Positions 11,529-23,368 of a stretch of DNA of 64,000 nucleotides are shown one piece after another. Each line of letters starts with the position of its first letter. Positions within the stretch are counted from its first letter, which is position 1. The stretch comes from Microcebus murinus (taxonomy: Eukaryota > Chordata > Mammalia > Primates > Cheirogaleidae), in contig NC_134109.1 of assembly GCF_040939455.1 (NCBI RefSeq), positions 52,542,001-52,606,000 of the forward strand. Reading direction: 5' to 3'. A program made the position numbers and the translations under genes. Under the pieces are notes generated by a model. The model did not search any database, was not told the DNA's origin, and worked only from the letters and a program-made list of their open reading frames with translations.

Positions 11529-11810
11529 CTTTTTTTTGGAGACAGAATCTCACTTTGTTGCCCAGGCTAGGGTGAGTGCCATGGCGTCAGCCTAGCTCAC
11601 AGCAACCTCAAACTCCTGGGCTCAAGCAATCCTCCTGCCTCAGCCTCCTGAGTAGCTGGGACTACAGGCATGTACCACCATGCCTGGCTAATTTTTTCTA
11701 TATATATAAGTTGGCCAATGAATTTCTTTCGATTTATTGTAGAGACAGGGTCTCACTCTTGCTCAGGCTGGTTTCGAACTCCTGACCTCAAGCAATCCGC
11801 CGGCCTCCCA
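11529..11810 (-). mobile_element. Alu SINE, 5'-truncated, minus strand
   Basis: Reverse-oriented Alu: poly-T then 'ggagacagaatctcactttg' territory, the strepsirrhine right-arm signature in reverse near 11578-11600, and the 'agttggccaat' linker near 11709. It stops at 'cggcctccca', so roughly the first 35 bases of the left arm, including the 5' end, are missing. A perfect 14-bp duplication 'gtatgcaaactctt' at 11515-11528 and 11811-11824 shows that the truncation happened at insertion. Open frames 11576-11785 and 11670-11864 are repeat artefacts. Confidence 0.95.
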
Positions 11811-12670
11811 GTATGCAAACTCTTGTTATTCTTTTATTTGCATTTGGATGGCTCAGGAAAATGAAGATTTGGGGAAAAGCATCTAATAATCAGCCAATTC
11901 AGAGACAAAGTACAGCCAGATTAGAGCTGGCTATGAACAAATTTACATTCAACTACTACAGCTGTGTTTATTGCAGGGCAAGGTCATAGTGGAGAAATGT
12001 CATCTAGACAAGAACAACAAACAGGATCTGATGACCAGCTTTTCAGAAAGCCAGGCTTTAAAGTAAGCAATACTAATAGTTTCAAGGAAGCTTCTTATTA
12101 TGATAATCTTCAAGAAATGAGCCCAGTTTATCCAAAGCTGTAGAAATTTACATAATCAATTGCCTTACAGGTCAATCTTTTCCCAACTTTTTAAATAACG
12201 CTCACTTAAGAATTGTTGTTTTCCAAATAACAAGGACCTAAATTGTATCTATGAAAGCAAGTAATGCCATGTTGCTTGAAAAATTTGCATCTTCCTATAG
12301 AAATCTGGTCCCTGCTTTAATTAAATGATATCCATCACACAGATGCAGAGGTGTTCAACTATGGAGGTTTATTATTCCATGGGAATGGTGTAGAGAGAGG
12401 GCTGAATGTCTCAAGATATTTATATTGAAATTATATTCACAAAACAGCAAAGAGAAATAATAGAATAGCACCATTTCTGGTCTCCTTTTATGACAAGTTC
12501 ATGACAATAATATTTTATCCTACCAAACACCACCATTTTATTCCTAAAATCCAAATGGAATTTTACAATACAGAATGTCAAAAACACTGACTTATGCTCT
12601 ACTTTTGTTGCTATGTAAATTTTCAGCATACTTTTCTGAATCCTTTTTTCTCAACCTCTGATATTAATTG

Positions 12671-12754
12671 TAACCACTTGTCCAGCACACATTCTACAAT
12701 AGGATTCATTAGTAACCATTTGTCTAACATATACATTCTGCAATAGGATTCATG
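12671..12754. repeat. Two-copy 42-bp tandem duplication
   Basis: Two units of 42 bases start at 12671 and 12713. Both begin 'taaccayttgtc', contain 'acattct.caataggattcat' and differ at only a few positions. A third partial copy of 'caataggatt' follows at 12755. The unit length is a multiple of three, which keeps a spurious minus frame open. Confidence 0.85.
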
Positions 12755-12820
12755 CAATAGGATTCTGGCAGACAACATGGCAGAACATGATCTTTTTGTC
12801 CAATTCTGGCCACAGCAAGT

Positions 12821-12950
12821 ATAGCTGGGTAACATGGATCATTTATTGTTGTTGTACTCCTATGGCTGGAGGTAATAATTTTACTTAAGCACATAGTTGT
12901 TTAACATGGATCATTTAGTGTTGCTCTACCCTTATAGATGCAGGGAAAAA
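12821..12950. repeat. Two-copy duplication with a 72-bp period
   Basis: 'aacatggatcattta.tgtt' starts at 12831 and again at 12903, followed in both by a diverged 'ctcctatggctggagg'-like segment. It is older or more diverged than the adjoining 42-bp duplication. Confidence 0.75.
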
Positions 12951-14924
12951 TTCTGTTTCTTTAATATTCATGGTAAAATATATATTGGCATTATCAGGCT
13001 CATGGTCTAGAAAGATATATGGCCCATGAAGGGCCAAAGCTGCTCAATTTTTGCTACCCACTGAATCTGCCAAACAAGTGTGTGTACTTGGCACTGAGGT
13101 CATTAAGAAACAAAGTGCTAATTCAATGTCTTGTTTCATACCTTTATTCAGGCATATAAGCAGTTAGAGTTAGGGGCAGAGTAGTTAGTATGCTACACAT
13201 TGTAGATAGCACCTACCTATGAAAGGGCAAAAAGTACCGATTACTAGTGTATGTATTATTCTCAGAAAATTCTGATTCTTATTGTCAGTTATTTTAGTAC
13301 TATTAATTACACTTCTTTGCAGTATTATCTCTGTTAAGAAATAGTTACTTTGCTAATGAACTGGATTCTGTCCCAAGGTTTCTGCTTTCTAATTACCAAT
13401 GTACTATAGTATTCATCACTCATTGCTTAAGTGACAACAAGTGAAAAAAAAAGAATAATGAAATTTAGAGATGACTTGATATAGTATGGTAATTTCCCAC
13501 ATCATCACCTGCAAAATATTTTTTCCCCCAATCAATTAAGACTCACCATTACAGCAGTTAATTCTCAAGGCACCCACAGTTAATTCTCATCCAGAGAGCT
13601 CTCCTTGTTCATTTTCTAAAAAACCAAGATGTCTCTGTGTTGATGAGTATTTTACCTTGCCTAGGATGTTCATTAATGTCAATACAAAAGTCCATGAGCT
13701 GCAAAATCCTGAGGTTAAGATGAAGCAGCTATTACAAGTGTACCTTCTGGCCTAAAGTAAAAGGCTCATAGAATAAATTACTCTTCTGCATATCACTGCT
13801 TAGAGGTTCAAGAGTGATTTTTTCCCTATTTCATAAGATCACATGAAAGCCTCTTCACATTTTTTTATTACTTTCCTTGCAGTAAACTCTGAAAAAAAAA
13901 TAATTCACTCTGTCTGAATAAAATCTGTTATTTTTCATCCTCTGAAGATTTATACCTCAATTGAATTTTTTTCTTCCAGTACAATAAAAAAGATGCACTT
14001 TTTCACATTCTTTTTACTGCTTCTTCTATGCACTATCTTTTTTTTGTGTGTGTGTACGAATAAGAATAAGATGAGGGGTAGTTTGTATCTTTGCGGCATT
14101 ACTTCACATAAGCAGTCTTCTCTGTTGTTGGCCAAAGACCAAACTATAATTTCAATACCCAGGACAAAGAATGCCAACATGAAATGTACTCCCTTGGCAA
14201 ATGTCAGAGAGCTTTTCTAATAAATAGTCAAGATCCTTGTCTAAGCTCTTTCATTGAATTAATTTGATACATCTCAGAGAATGTTTAGATGTTCTCTTCC
14301 TTTAACATTTCCTAGATTTTGGGGGTATAAATCTATTGCTTACTGTCTTGAAGAAATTATATAGCATCAATTTCTATCTTGAAGTAGACAGCAGCCTGTA
14401 GATGAAGCAGCAGCTTCCCACATTAATTATGAAAAACTCTTATTCTGTGTAAGAGAAATAAATTTCTAATTGCACTCAAATTCTGAACTGCCTTAACTTA
14501 CTCGATATCTATCCCACATGGAAGCTGAAGTTACACTGGTTAGAAAGGCCTTCATCTACCAGAGTGTCATACATTGTCTGTCATGAAAATTAAATACTAT
14601 CCTGTTCCCTGGTTGCCAACCCAGGCTTGTATCTGGAGATGTACTGTTACCCTTTGGGTTAATTGGAACTCCATTTTCCATGAACATAGTTTATTAATTG
14701 TACTGCTTAGGATAATTAGCAGCTGCAATGATATAAACCCCAGATAGTAGAATGTCTCAAAAACAGGGGAACTTTATTTTTCACTCACTAAAGAGTCCCA
14801 AATAGATCGTAGTAGTTTGTATATGACTTTCCTTCTGGTGATTCAGGCACTCAGACTATTTTTATATTTCTGCTTCCCCTTCATCCAGGTAGTACTGCCA
14901 GTAGAACTTTCTACAATGATGTTT

Positions 14925-15238
14925 TTATTTTTTTCTTTTAGCAGAATATTTTTAAAAACTTTAATAGATTTAGTAGGTAGAGTATTTTTGTTACATGATG
15001 AATTGTGTAATGCTGAAGTCAGGGCTTTTAGTGTGCTCATCAACAGAATAGTGTACAATGAACTCAGTGGGTGGTGGTTTTTTATCATCTGTCACCCTCT
15101 TCCAACCCTCACCTTTCTTAGTTTTGAATATCCATTGTACCACTTTATGACCATATATGCTTATTGTTTAACTCTCATTTAAAAGTGAGAACATGTGGCA
15201 TTTGTTTTTCCATTCCTCATATACATCACTCTAGAATT
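14925..15238 (-). mobile_element. Old L1 (L1MA/L1PB-like), 3' UTR part, first segment of a nested stack
   Basis: Reverse-complement L1 3' UTR landmarks: 'tgttacatgatgaattg' near 14989, 'cagggcttttagtgtgctcatc' territory near 15020, 'aaaagtgagaacatgtggc' near 15181 and 'ccattcctcatatac' near 15211. The same element resumes after a DNA transposon at 15474. The frame at 14817-15182 is antisense to this repeat and is not a gene. Confidence 0.85.
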
Positions 15239-15463
15239 CAGGGGTCCTCAAACTTTTAAAACAGGGGGCCAGTTCACTGTCCCTCAGACCGTTGGAGGGC
15301 CATTGGAGAGTGCGGTGTACATTCCACACATGCGCACTGTGGGCTCAGGATGAGTTGGCTGCTAAGCAGGACAGGCAGCGGCTGCAAAAACACTCTGGTG
15401 GGCCAGATAAATGTCCTCGGCGGGCTGCATGTGGCCCCGCGGGCCGTAGTTTGAGGACCCCTG
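15239..15463. mobile_element. hAT-like non-autonomous DNA transposon (MITE), 225 bp
   Basis: Perfect 16-bp terminal inverted repeats 'caggggtcctcaaact' at 15239-15254 and 15448-15463 begin with the CAG typical of hAT elements. It is GC-richer than its surroundings and carries no transposase. It interrupts an L1 3' UTR that continues on both sides, so the insertion boundaries are secure. The flanks share 'tctaga' (15230-15235 and 15468-15473), offset from the ends, so the expected 8-bp target-site duplication is imperfect. The frame at 15292-15528 is not a gene. The family name is left open. Confidence 0.85.
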
Positions 15464-15473
15464 TGAGTCTAGA

Positions 15474-15571
15474 TAGTGGTCTCCAGTTCCACTCAAGTTG
15501 CTACAAAAGACATTATTTCATTTTTTAGGACTATTACTCCATGGTGTGTGTGTGTGTGTGTGTGTATGTAC
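15474..15571 (-). mobile_element. Old L1 3' part, second segment, with TG repeat
   Basis: 'ggtctccagttcc' then 'caagttgctacaaaagacattatttcatt' territory and 'tactccatggtgtgtg' continue the L1 split by the hAT element. A (TG)n run at 15544-15565 has grown from the 'ggtgtgtg' of the L1 itself. The younger L1 at 15586 then interrupts it. Confidence 0.85.
15544..15565. repeat. (TG)n microsatellite
   Basis: Eleven TG units inside the old L1 3' region. Confidence 0.95.
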
Positions 15572-15585
15572 CCCATGTTTTCTTT
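15572..15585. repeat. Target-site duplication of young L1, left copy
   Basis: 'cccatgttttcttt' recurs at 16356-16369. Diverged similarity ('gtgta' then about 6 bases) continues leftward in both copies, so the original duplication may have been about 24 bp. Confidence 0.9.
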
Positions 15586-16345
15586 TTTTTTTATTTCTAT
15601 TTCGGCGTATTATGGGGGTACACATTTTAAGGTTTCAATAAATGCCCTTTCCCCCCTCCCCCCACAAGTCTGATTCTCCAGCATGACCATCCCCCAGATG
15701 GTGCACATATCACTCATTATGTATGTATATGCCTGTCCCCTTCTCCCCTCCCCCCTCCCCAATACCCTATTACTGTAGTACCTATGTGTCCACTTAGGTG
15801 CTACTCAGCTAATACCAGTTTGCTGGTGAGTATATGTGGTGCTTGTTTTTCCATTCTTGGGATACTTCACTTAGTAATATGGGTTCCAGCTCTAACCAGG
15901 AAAATATAAGATGTACTATATCACCATTGTTTCTTAGAGCTGAATAGTACTCCATGGTATACATATACCGCATTTTATTAATCCATTCTTGGATTGATGG
16001 ACACTTGGGGGCTGTTTCCACAGCCTTGCAATTATGAATTGTGCTGCTATAAACATTCGAGTGCAGGTGTCTTTTTTGTAGAGTGTCATTGGATCTTTTG
16101 GGTAGATGCCCAGCAATGGGATTGCTGGATCAAATGGTAGATTCACTTGTATCGCTTTAAGGTATCTCCATATTGCTTTCCACAGAGGTTGGACTAGTTT
16201 GCAGTCCCACCAGCAGTGTAGGAGTGTTCCTCTCTCTCCACATCCATGCCAGCATTTGTTATTTGGAGACTTTTTGATAAAGGCTATTCTCACTGGAGTT
16301 AAGTGATATCTCATTGTAGTTTTGATTTGCATTTCCCTGATGATG
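15586..16345 (-). mobile_element. Young 5'-truncated lemur-type L1, ORF2 C-terminus and 3' UTR
   Basis: Minus-strand L1: the poly-A tail lies at the left, then the 3' tail ('tattatgggggtac' near 15609 and 'aaggtttcaataaatgccc' near 15630 on the plus strand), a polypyrimidine tract, then the ORF2 C-terminal domain. The frame 16332-15934 encodes about 132 residues with the C-terminal cysteine-histidine pattern near residues 28-43 (C-x3-C then H-C-x3-C). One frameshift relative to the sister copy at 32600 follows 'LWKQP'. It is about 760 bp long, with no inversion, bounded by duplicated target sequence, and sits inside an older L1. Not functional. Confidence 0.93.
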
Positions 16346-16355
16346 TGTAGTTACT

Positions 16356-16369
16356 CCCATGTTTTCTTT
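16356..16369. repeat. Target-site duplication of young L1, right copy
   Basis: Matches 15572-15585 exactly over 14 bp. Confidence 0.9.
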
Positions 16370-16533
16370 ATCCACTCAGATGGGCACTTGGGTTGATTCT
16401 GTATCTTTGCAATTGTGAATTGTGCTGTGATAAACATTCTGGTGCAGGTGCTTTTTTGATAAAAATGACTTATTTTCCTTTAGATAGTGGGATTGCTAGA
16501 TCCAATGATGGGTCTTATTTAGTTCTTTGTTTT
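16370..16533 (-). mobile_element. Old L1, third segment of the nested stack
   Basis: 'tccactcagatgggcacttgggttgattc' territory, 'ttgcaattgtgaattgtgctg' near 16408 and 'gggattgctagatccaatgatgg' territory near 16490 resume the old L1 exactly where it was cut at 15571. It ends near 16533. Confidence 0.85.
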
Positions 16534-16544
16534 ATAATGGTAAT

Positions 16545-16690
16545 AACCACTACATATGTGGCTACTGAGCATCTAAAATGAGGCTAGTATGACTGAGAAA
16601 CTGAATTAAAATTGAATTTAATTTTAATTACTTTAAATATAAGTAGTCACAGGTGGTTAGTGGCTATCTCATTGTACAGTGTCAATTTAC
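16545..16690. mobile_element. hAT-Charlie-type non-autonomous element (MER3/MER58-like)
   Basis: 'atgtggctactgagcat' near 16555, 'actgagaaactgaatt' near 16591, an AT-rich palindromic middle ('ttaattttaatta') and 'gtggttagtggctatc' near 16651 are the blocks of a common mammalian Charlie-derived element. Ends are eroded and I do not see clean terminal repeats. The family label is from memory. Confidence 0.6.
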
Positions 16691-18276
16691 AGTCTTATAT
16701 GTAGTTTTCATCCGGCTGGAAGAGGAGTGGAAAGAACATGGAGGAAGCATAGCCACTGTATAAAGCGTGATCTGAAAAAGACACATAATTTTCACTCATA
16801 TTTCATTGCCTAGGGCTCAGAAATCTGGACATATCTAATTGAAAGAAACCAAGAAATGTAATCTTGCTGTGTGCCCAGGAGGATGGGGGAGGGGATTACA
16901 CAATGTTTAGTGAGTACCTAGCATACCCTCTGCTGCACTAAGCAATGAAATAAAGTTATTAAATATTTGAACATATGGATGTATTTTTTTAATTTGGTTA
17001 AGTAATTAAAATATCTTTACAGAACCCAAATTGCTTTTTGTTTATATTGATTACTTCAGTATCAAAGAGAAGAGATGGGAACCTCATTCAAGAAATACAC
17101 ATCTACAAATAAATCAAGAAATTAGCTGAGGCAGGTGAAACTTATATATATGGTGAAACTCAAACTTCACCTGATCCTTTTCATCTGGATATATCCTGCC
17201 GCTGGTCATATAATAACAGCTCTTCAGACCATAAACCAGGGCAGAAAGCAGAAAACCACCTCATTGAATCAAGCCTTGCTGAAAGTACTGTGTTCACAGG
17301 GTTTTTTTTATTATGTTTCCTGCACTCTTTTACACCCATCATTCTCATTGCTCACTGGCATAGGTAATCCTGGTGCCTGATTTTCTCATGCTGTCGGGAG
17401 TTTCTATTTTTGTGATCCCGATTACATCTGTACTTTCCCTGTTTTTTTTTTCCTAGTCAAACTCACAGCTGCCTCTTATCTGCCTTGAATGCTGATAAAC
17501 CTGCTTACCCAGATATTTGCTTTTCTGACCAGTTTCTATTTAATGGCCTATATAGATCTGAGTTGAACTCACTAACCCCCTGCGTGATTGACTTCCAAAC
17601 ACCCACATAGGAAGCTGAAGAGCTTTGTGGGGAACTTCATCCTTTAATCTGACATGACTTGGACTCTTGACTCTTTTGCTATTCCTTTCTCATTTTTTAA
17701 ATAGGCTTTCAAAATACCTTTAATAAACACCTGCCAGGGCTTATAGTAACTACCAAACTGTCTCCTAAATGTACATGACAGGACTAGTGTGTATGTCCAT
17801 GTGTTTGTTATTCCTAAATTTGCATTAATATATTTCTACTCACTTTGTATTTTTCCCTACCTTGCTTTATCTGCAAATATTATTTCATTTGGGACCTGAG
17901 AAGAAGCACTTCAAAGAAAAAAGTCAGTTAAAAAATTGCTTTTAGGAAGAGATCAAAGATAACATTTCAAATTTTTCCTTCTGGGACACTTTTAAATTGT
18001 CAGGGAGTTTTTCCTTTGACATTTTTGAATTGTGTCTCTTAAATGTACAGATGTTGCTTTGTATAAATATAGAGTGATGTAAAAAGAACCAAACAAGTAA
18101 AATGGGACAAGGAGAATTCTTGACAGGCTCACGAATAAAAAGACTTATACTTTCAGACTGTTTTATTTTCTTAAACTTTGTAGATGTTTGTTTCATTTCT
18201 TGTAAGGAAACTATTTCTTTTGAACTATTACCAAATAATTTTTGTTCAGAAATGATTAAGAAATCCAAAGTATATC
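16691..18276. other. No gene seen
   Basis: Mostly unassigned. Frames at 17135-17380 and 17942-18268 show no recognisable domain. The stretch 17100-17750 is less AT-rich than its surroundings and could be an old retroelement, but I cannot name it. Confidence 0.45.
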
Positions 18277-18284
18277 ATCTAGAT

Positions 18285-18391
18285 CAGCAGTCCCCAACAT
18301 TTTTGGCACCTGGGACCAGTTTCAGGGAAGACAGTTTTTCCATGGACAATACAGGGGCAGTGGGAGGCAGCCTGGGGGCTGGGAGCCACAG
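18285..18391 (+). mobile_element. MER1-like hAT-Charlie MITE, internally deleted, 107 bp
   Basis: Left end 'cagcagtccccaac' and 'ttggcacctgggaccagtttc' territory, and right end 'cctgggggctggg', match the two ends of a MER1-type Charlie element; the middle is missing. Flanking 8-mers 'atctagat' (18277-18284) and 'atctatat' (18392-18399) match at 7 of 8 positions. That is the hAT target-site duplication length and fixes the boundaries. The frame at 18102-18401 runs through it and is not a gene. Confidence 0.8.
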
Positions 18392-18399
18392 ATCTATAT

Positions 18400-19374
18400 G
18401 ACAGAAATTTTAAGATGCTTACATCAAAATTACCACATATATTGATGTCTCAGGAAAAAAAGACTCTTTTGCAAAGATATGTGAGTTTGTGGGATTGGCT
18501 CATGATGTATAGTTATTTACATATGGTATAGTAATTTTCAATAATTAACTCATCAAATATTTTGGATAAATATTTTGAGATTTTATTACAAAGGTTATTT
18601 TTATCTGTATGCATTAAATTGGTGCTGTTTAGACTATTTATTAGCTTATCCAGCCTGGTTGAAATAAATTAAAATACTAAAATAATGAATCTGATAATGA
18701 ATTGGAAAATAAATAGTAATCCTGCTTTATAAGTTGTAGAGTACTCCATAACTCCATTTATCATCATTAAAATGTTTGAGATATTAAAACAGAAATATCT
18801 GACATAAAGTAAAAAAATATTATTTACATTAATTATTCATCAAAGTCAACTCATTCGATTAATTTACCCATCAAATATTTATGCATAACATTATTTTTTC
18901 AGCTATTATCTTAGGTTTGAGATATAGAAAGATGCCTGAGTCCTAATACCTGCCCTTTATTTTACCTGTACTTTGCTTTATTATAGCTCCTATTACACTG
19001 AATTTATTTTTCCTTGTATCCAGGCATGGGCACAAACCAAAAGGCAAGGTGGGGTAAACAAGGGGTTGTTTTGTCTCTGGCTGATATGAAATGGGCACCA
19101 CCCAATCAAATGCCACTCTACCCAGGTTGGAGATATCACACTGAAATTAATCTGTGTACATGCTTCTCTTATACATTAGATGGCAAATTGCCTGAAGGTA
19201 AGACCATAGAAGGAGAACAGTGGTATTGGGAGTGGGTAGTATTTTTTAAAGTATTATCCAATGTTGTTTGGTTTCTAGCATTTCTTTCTGTTCCCTAACC
19301 CTTTTCCTATTTAATAAATAACGTTTTATTGCTTTGAAAATGTCTTATAATAAAAGGAAATAAAGAGCTTAAGT
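18400..19374. other. No gene seen; possible L2 trace near 18890-18960
   Basis: AT-rich. The 94-codon frame at 19014-19298 has no domain I recognise. A weak L2-like block ('attatcttaggtttgagata') lies near 18905. Confidence 0.4.
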
Positions 19375-19460
19375 GTTAGAACACATTGAATATCTAGTAT
19401 TCAAACTTAGGCCATTATGACACTAGAGTCCACACTATTAAACACTACTCAATAATGTCA
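19375..19460 (-). mobile_element. MIR SINE fragment
   Basis: 'tattcaaacttaggcc' near 19398, 'agagtccacactattaaacact' near 19425 and the following bases resemble the reversed 5' part of MIR, which in reverse reads through the tRNA-derived head. Diverged and short. Confidence 0.5.
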
Positions 19461-22400
19461 CCTATCAGAACATGTGAGGTAGCCAAATGCTGTTATTAGA
19501 ACTAACTTTACTAGAAGGGAATATCATGATTGCTACCAAGTAGTAGATGAGTGACAAAAGAATATTCACTGTGGTTCAAAGTAAATATGGAAGTGATCAG
19601 GAAAGACAGCTTAAAATCAAGAAATTTGAGTCAACCATCAAAATCATTAAAGATGAAGAATGACTTAGGTAGGTTTAAAATTTAGAATACATATTAAATA
19701 AAGTTTTAAAAAGGTAGATTGTGGTAAAATTATAGAAGACTTTGTATCCTGCATAAGATTCTTTGTCTTAGTTGTTGAAAAACTTTGAAAAGGATAAAGT
19801 TACCCACTTGACTATAATATCATTCCAGGTGAGATGGACTTCCAACTTAACCCCTAATTGGATCATTTTTTGAGAGTGAAAGGGACTTCTCTCTCAATAA
19901 TTTCAACAGGCAAAACTAGGAGTGTTCCAGGAAAACTAGGATGGCCATGATGTGCATTAGGGAGAAAATAGAGAATGTTTTCCTAAAGCGGACACTGATG
20001 GCCTGCTACAAAGCATGAGGACCTGCACTAGCCTGATAAGAAGGAGGATAAAATCAACACAATTGATTCAAAGGCACAAATAGAGACAGATGGACAGAGC
20101 TTGCTATTTATTTGGATGTGGCTACAGAACAGATAAAATGATGCTTGTTTTGGTTGCACATGTCTAGGAGAAAATATCATTATTAAAAATTAGTAAATCT
20201 AGCATACTAATCTCAAATTCAACATGTGTTACAGAAAACAAAATAAAATGGTATGTTATAATGTCATAAAATTGTAGTGCAAAGATGCTAGTAAGTTTAC
20301 AAAAAGAATTGAAATTTTTTTCTAGACAGGACAAAAGACCAAGTTGCAGTCATTGTTTTCTCCCAGAATCTAGGTCAGTCCATGTCACATAGTAGGCATT
20401 TCAATCATGTTATTTTGATTATCCTTAAAAGGAAGTTTCTATATAAAAATATGTTTTCATGTTATTTATTATAGGAAATAAATTATACTCCTAAGAAGGT
20501 ATACTGGAGAACAATTATATTGTGATTATAATTCAATTCACAAACCTTATTCCAAAGCTCAATGCCCCAGGTACATCACAGAAGAGTGAATAACATCCAT
20601 TTCTAATAAATGAAATAAAGCCACCTGGTGTCTTTACTAAATTAGGATAAATGATAATCCTATGGGATAGCAAAAATCAATTAACAAGTTTAATGTTGTT
20701 TTAGCTCACCCAATAATTATGACAAAATTTCCATGAAATCAGAAGATATTCTTATATGCCTTTAGTGTATCTAATTGTATTCTGAAAGGGAAAACAACAA
20801 GAACAAAAACAAATCATTTAATCAGAGTAGTAATGTAGAAGCGTTGAAAAATATAAATTTCCCTTACATGAATTATAAAACCCCTGTTCTTTGCTTTGAG
20901 GCTCTTTCTAATGTATTTATATAGGGTAATAAACCAATTTGTTAATACCATTTTTAGAAGCTCATCTACTAACTTTTAGTTGAACGATTCTTCCTATTGG
21001 CTAAGAAAATATCATACCAAATTACTATGTACTAAAGAAATGTCTTATAACTTCCATTTGTTTTCTTAAAGTAGTATTTTAGTTACTGTCTTCTTAGATT
21101 ATAGGTATATGATTCTAGATATATGTAGGATAATTGAAGAGTTAACTATATTCTCCTTGGGGGGACAGAAAGTAATACATTGTACTACATCCTAAAAAAT
21201 ACATTCATCTAGGAAGCAAGAAATGGCTGTGAAATGGGCCCCATTCAACATGACTCCTATTGGCCTGTACTTGTAGCAACCATGGCCCCCAAAAAGCAAG
21301 GTAATTGAGAAGATTTTTTGACTCACATTACCAGACAAAAACACTTAACTAGCTGATATAGGAAATAGAGGTCAAAAAACCGAGAACACACTGTGAAGAA
21401 CAAAGTTATTGGTGAAATATCAGTCAAGGATTCAGGGTAGGCTGCAGGAACAGAAATTAGAATTTGTCACAGTAATCGTATTTACGAAAACATCATAGAT
21501 TTCAGGTCTGCTAAAGGGGATATAGGGTGAATTGTGGTTTGTGGAGAGCACAGTACATTTCTAAGTGAGGCACGGGGTATACTGAAGAAAATACCTCCTT
21601 AAAGCACTTCAAATCCTCTTGGACTCATCTCATTACCAGCAGCAAAGCTGTGGCAACTAATTTTGAGTGGGTAAAATCTGAGAGTTTCTCATACCAAGCA
21701 CATACTCCGCACCTCTTCCTTCTTGCCTTGGTTCTTCTCCGATACCATAGCAAGAGATCTTGTGGGACATTTATGTCTTTTACACATGCACAACTTGGAA
21801 GTACTAAAATGTTAATGTCCCATAGAACAATCCTTTATGCATGAGGAAAGTGGGTGACAAATAAATGTTTCCCTTTTTCATCACTGGGGAGCCATGGTTC
21901 TGAGATACTATTCCTAAGGCTTCTGACAGGTCCCAGCAGTATTGAGAACCAATCATACTCAGTGGTAGCTAAGTCAACAATGCACCAATTCATTAGCTTC
22001 CCCTCCTTTCCTCTATTACTCCATCAATCTCTCATTTCTGCTCCTATAAACAAGCTATTTTCTCAGAAATTGCTGTGTTGGTACATAGCCTAAGAAAAAG
22101 CATTAGTAAAGACAGGGTCTGATTGCAGTCCCTTCTGGTGGTAGAGGGTGGAAAGGCACAGCTAGATGTAGATAAAATTTTGATATATAAGAATTTGCTT
22201 TTCCTGTTTATTTTCCTCTTAAGAATCCTTCTGTGTTTGTTCTTATTATTTTGCAGGGCTCTCATGTAATCTGTATCATATTTTTCTATTAAAACAATTT
22301 ATTTTCAATGAGATGCTGAGTTAAAAGTGAAAACTATGTTGTCCAAATATGCATATATTTTTAATTTTAGCAACAAATAATTGCTCAATCTAAAAACATA

Positions 22401-23013
22401 AATTTACACTAGATTGTGAAGGGTCTGTTATTGAATGTGAGGAATATAGTTTTGGAGAAAATATATTTTGATGTCCTTTATATTACTTTTGCTATAAAAA
22501 ATGAGAACAAACTTGGCATTAAATTACAGTAATTACTTTTTCTTGAATATTATGTCTATTATTAACAAATTGTAACATAATAGATGGCAAAGATAGTTAA
22601 ATTTTGGTCAAATTTTCCAAGTTAGCATAGAGATAGGATTTGAGTTATAGAGTTGTAAGTTATCAGCGTGATTATTCCTGATTTAAATTCAGTTCAAAGG
22701 GTATACATTTTGGAATTCATAAAGTCTTGGAAAATTATCACAAAATGTTGTGGCTAACAGCAATAAATGGAAATTATTGTAGCACTCATATGGTTCTTTT
22801 GGGCTGATTTTATCAAAATTACTTTATAAAACTTTTAGAAGCATTGCTTTTGAGAATTAAATAACTGTTCACAGTATATTCTGTGGAAAATAGTTAATCT
22901 AAAATATGTATAATTTTCTTAATATTTTCAGAATCTGTTCTTTACTATCTATAACTTAACATTGAATTAAGAAATTTGATTTCTGTGTTTGCCTGAAAGC
23001 CACAATATTAAAT
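19461..23013. other. No gene or assignable repeat seen
   Basis: About 3.5 kb of AT-rich sequence. Short frames (21650-21844, 21854-22093, 22044-22265) overlap on opposite strands and carry no known motif. No splice-bounded conserved block is apparent by eye. Confidence 0.5.
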
Positions 23014-23023
23014 TTGTCATTGA

Positions 23024-23358
<335 letters not shown>

Positions 23359-23368
23359 TTGTCATTGA

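Larger units (their letters stand above)
11825..14924. other. No gene seen; holds local tandem duplications
   Basis: AT-rich, with no recognisable coding, RNA or repeat family except the duplicated stretch at 12671-12950. Frames at 12420-12629, 12623-12835, 13950-14180 and 13993-14220 overlap one another on opposite strands or sit on repeats, and show no conserved-protein character. Confidence 0.5.

Noticed and set aside
14817..15182. 121-residue plus-strand frame
   Set aside because: Mostly antisense to an old L1 3' UTR; no domain, and an overlapping frame exists on the other strand.
15292..15528. 78-residue GC-richer frame as a possible exon
   Set aside because: It lies in the hAT MITE between its terminal repeats and runs out into L1 sequence.
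19014..19298. 94-residue plus-strand frame in otherwise unassigned DNA
   Set aside because: No recognisable domain, no splice or promoter context, and length within chance expectation for 64 kb.
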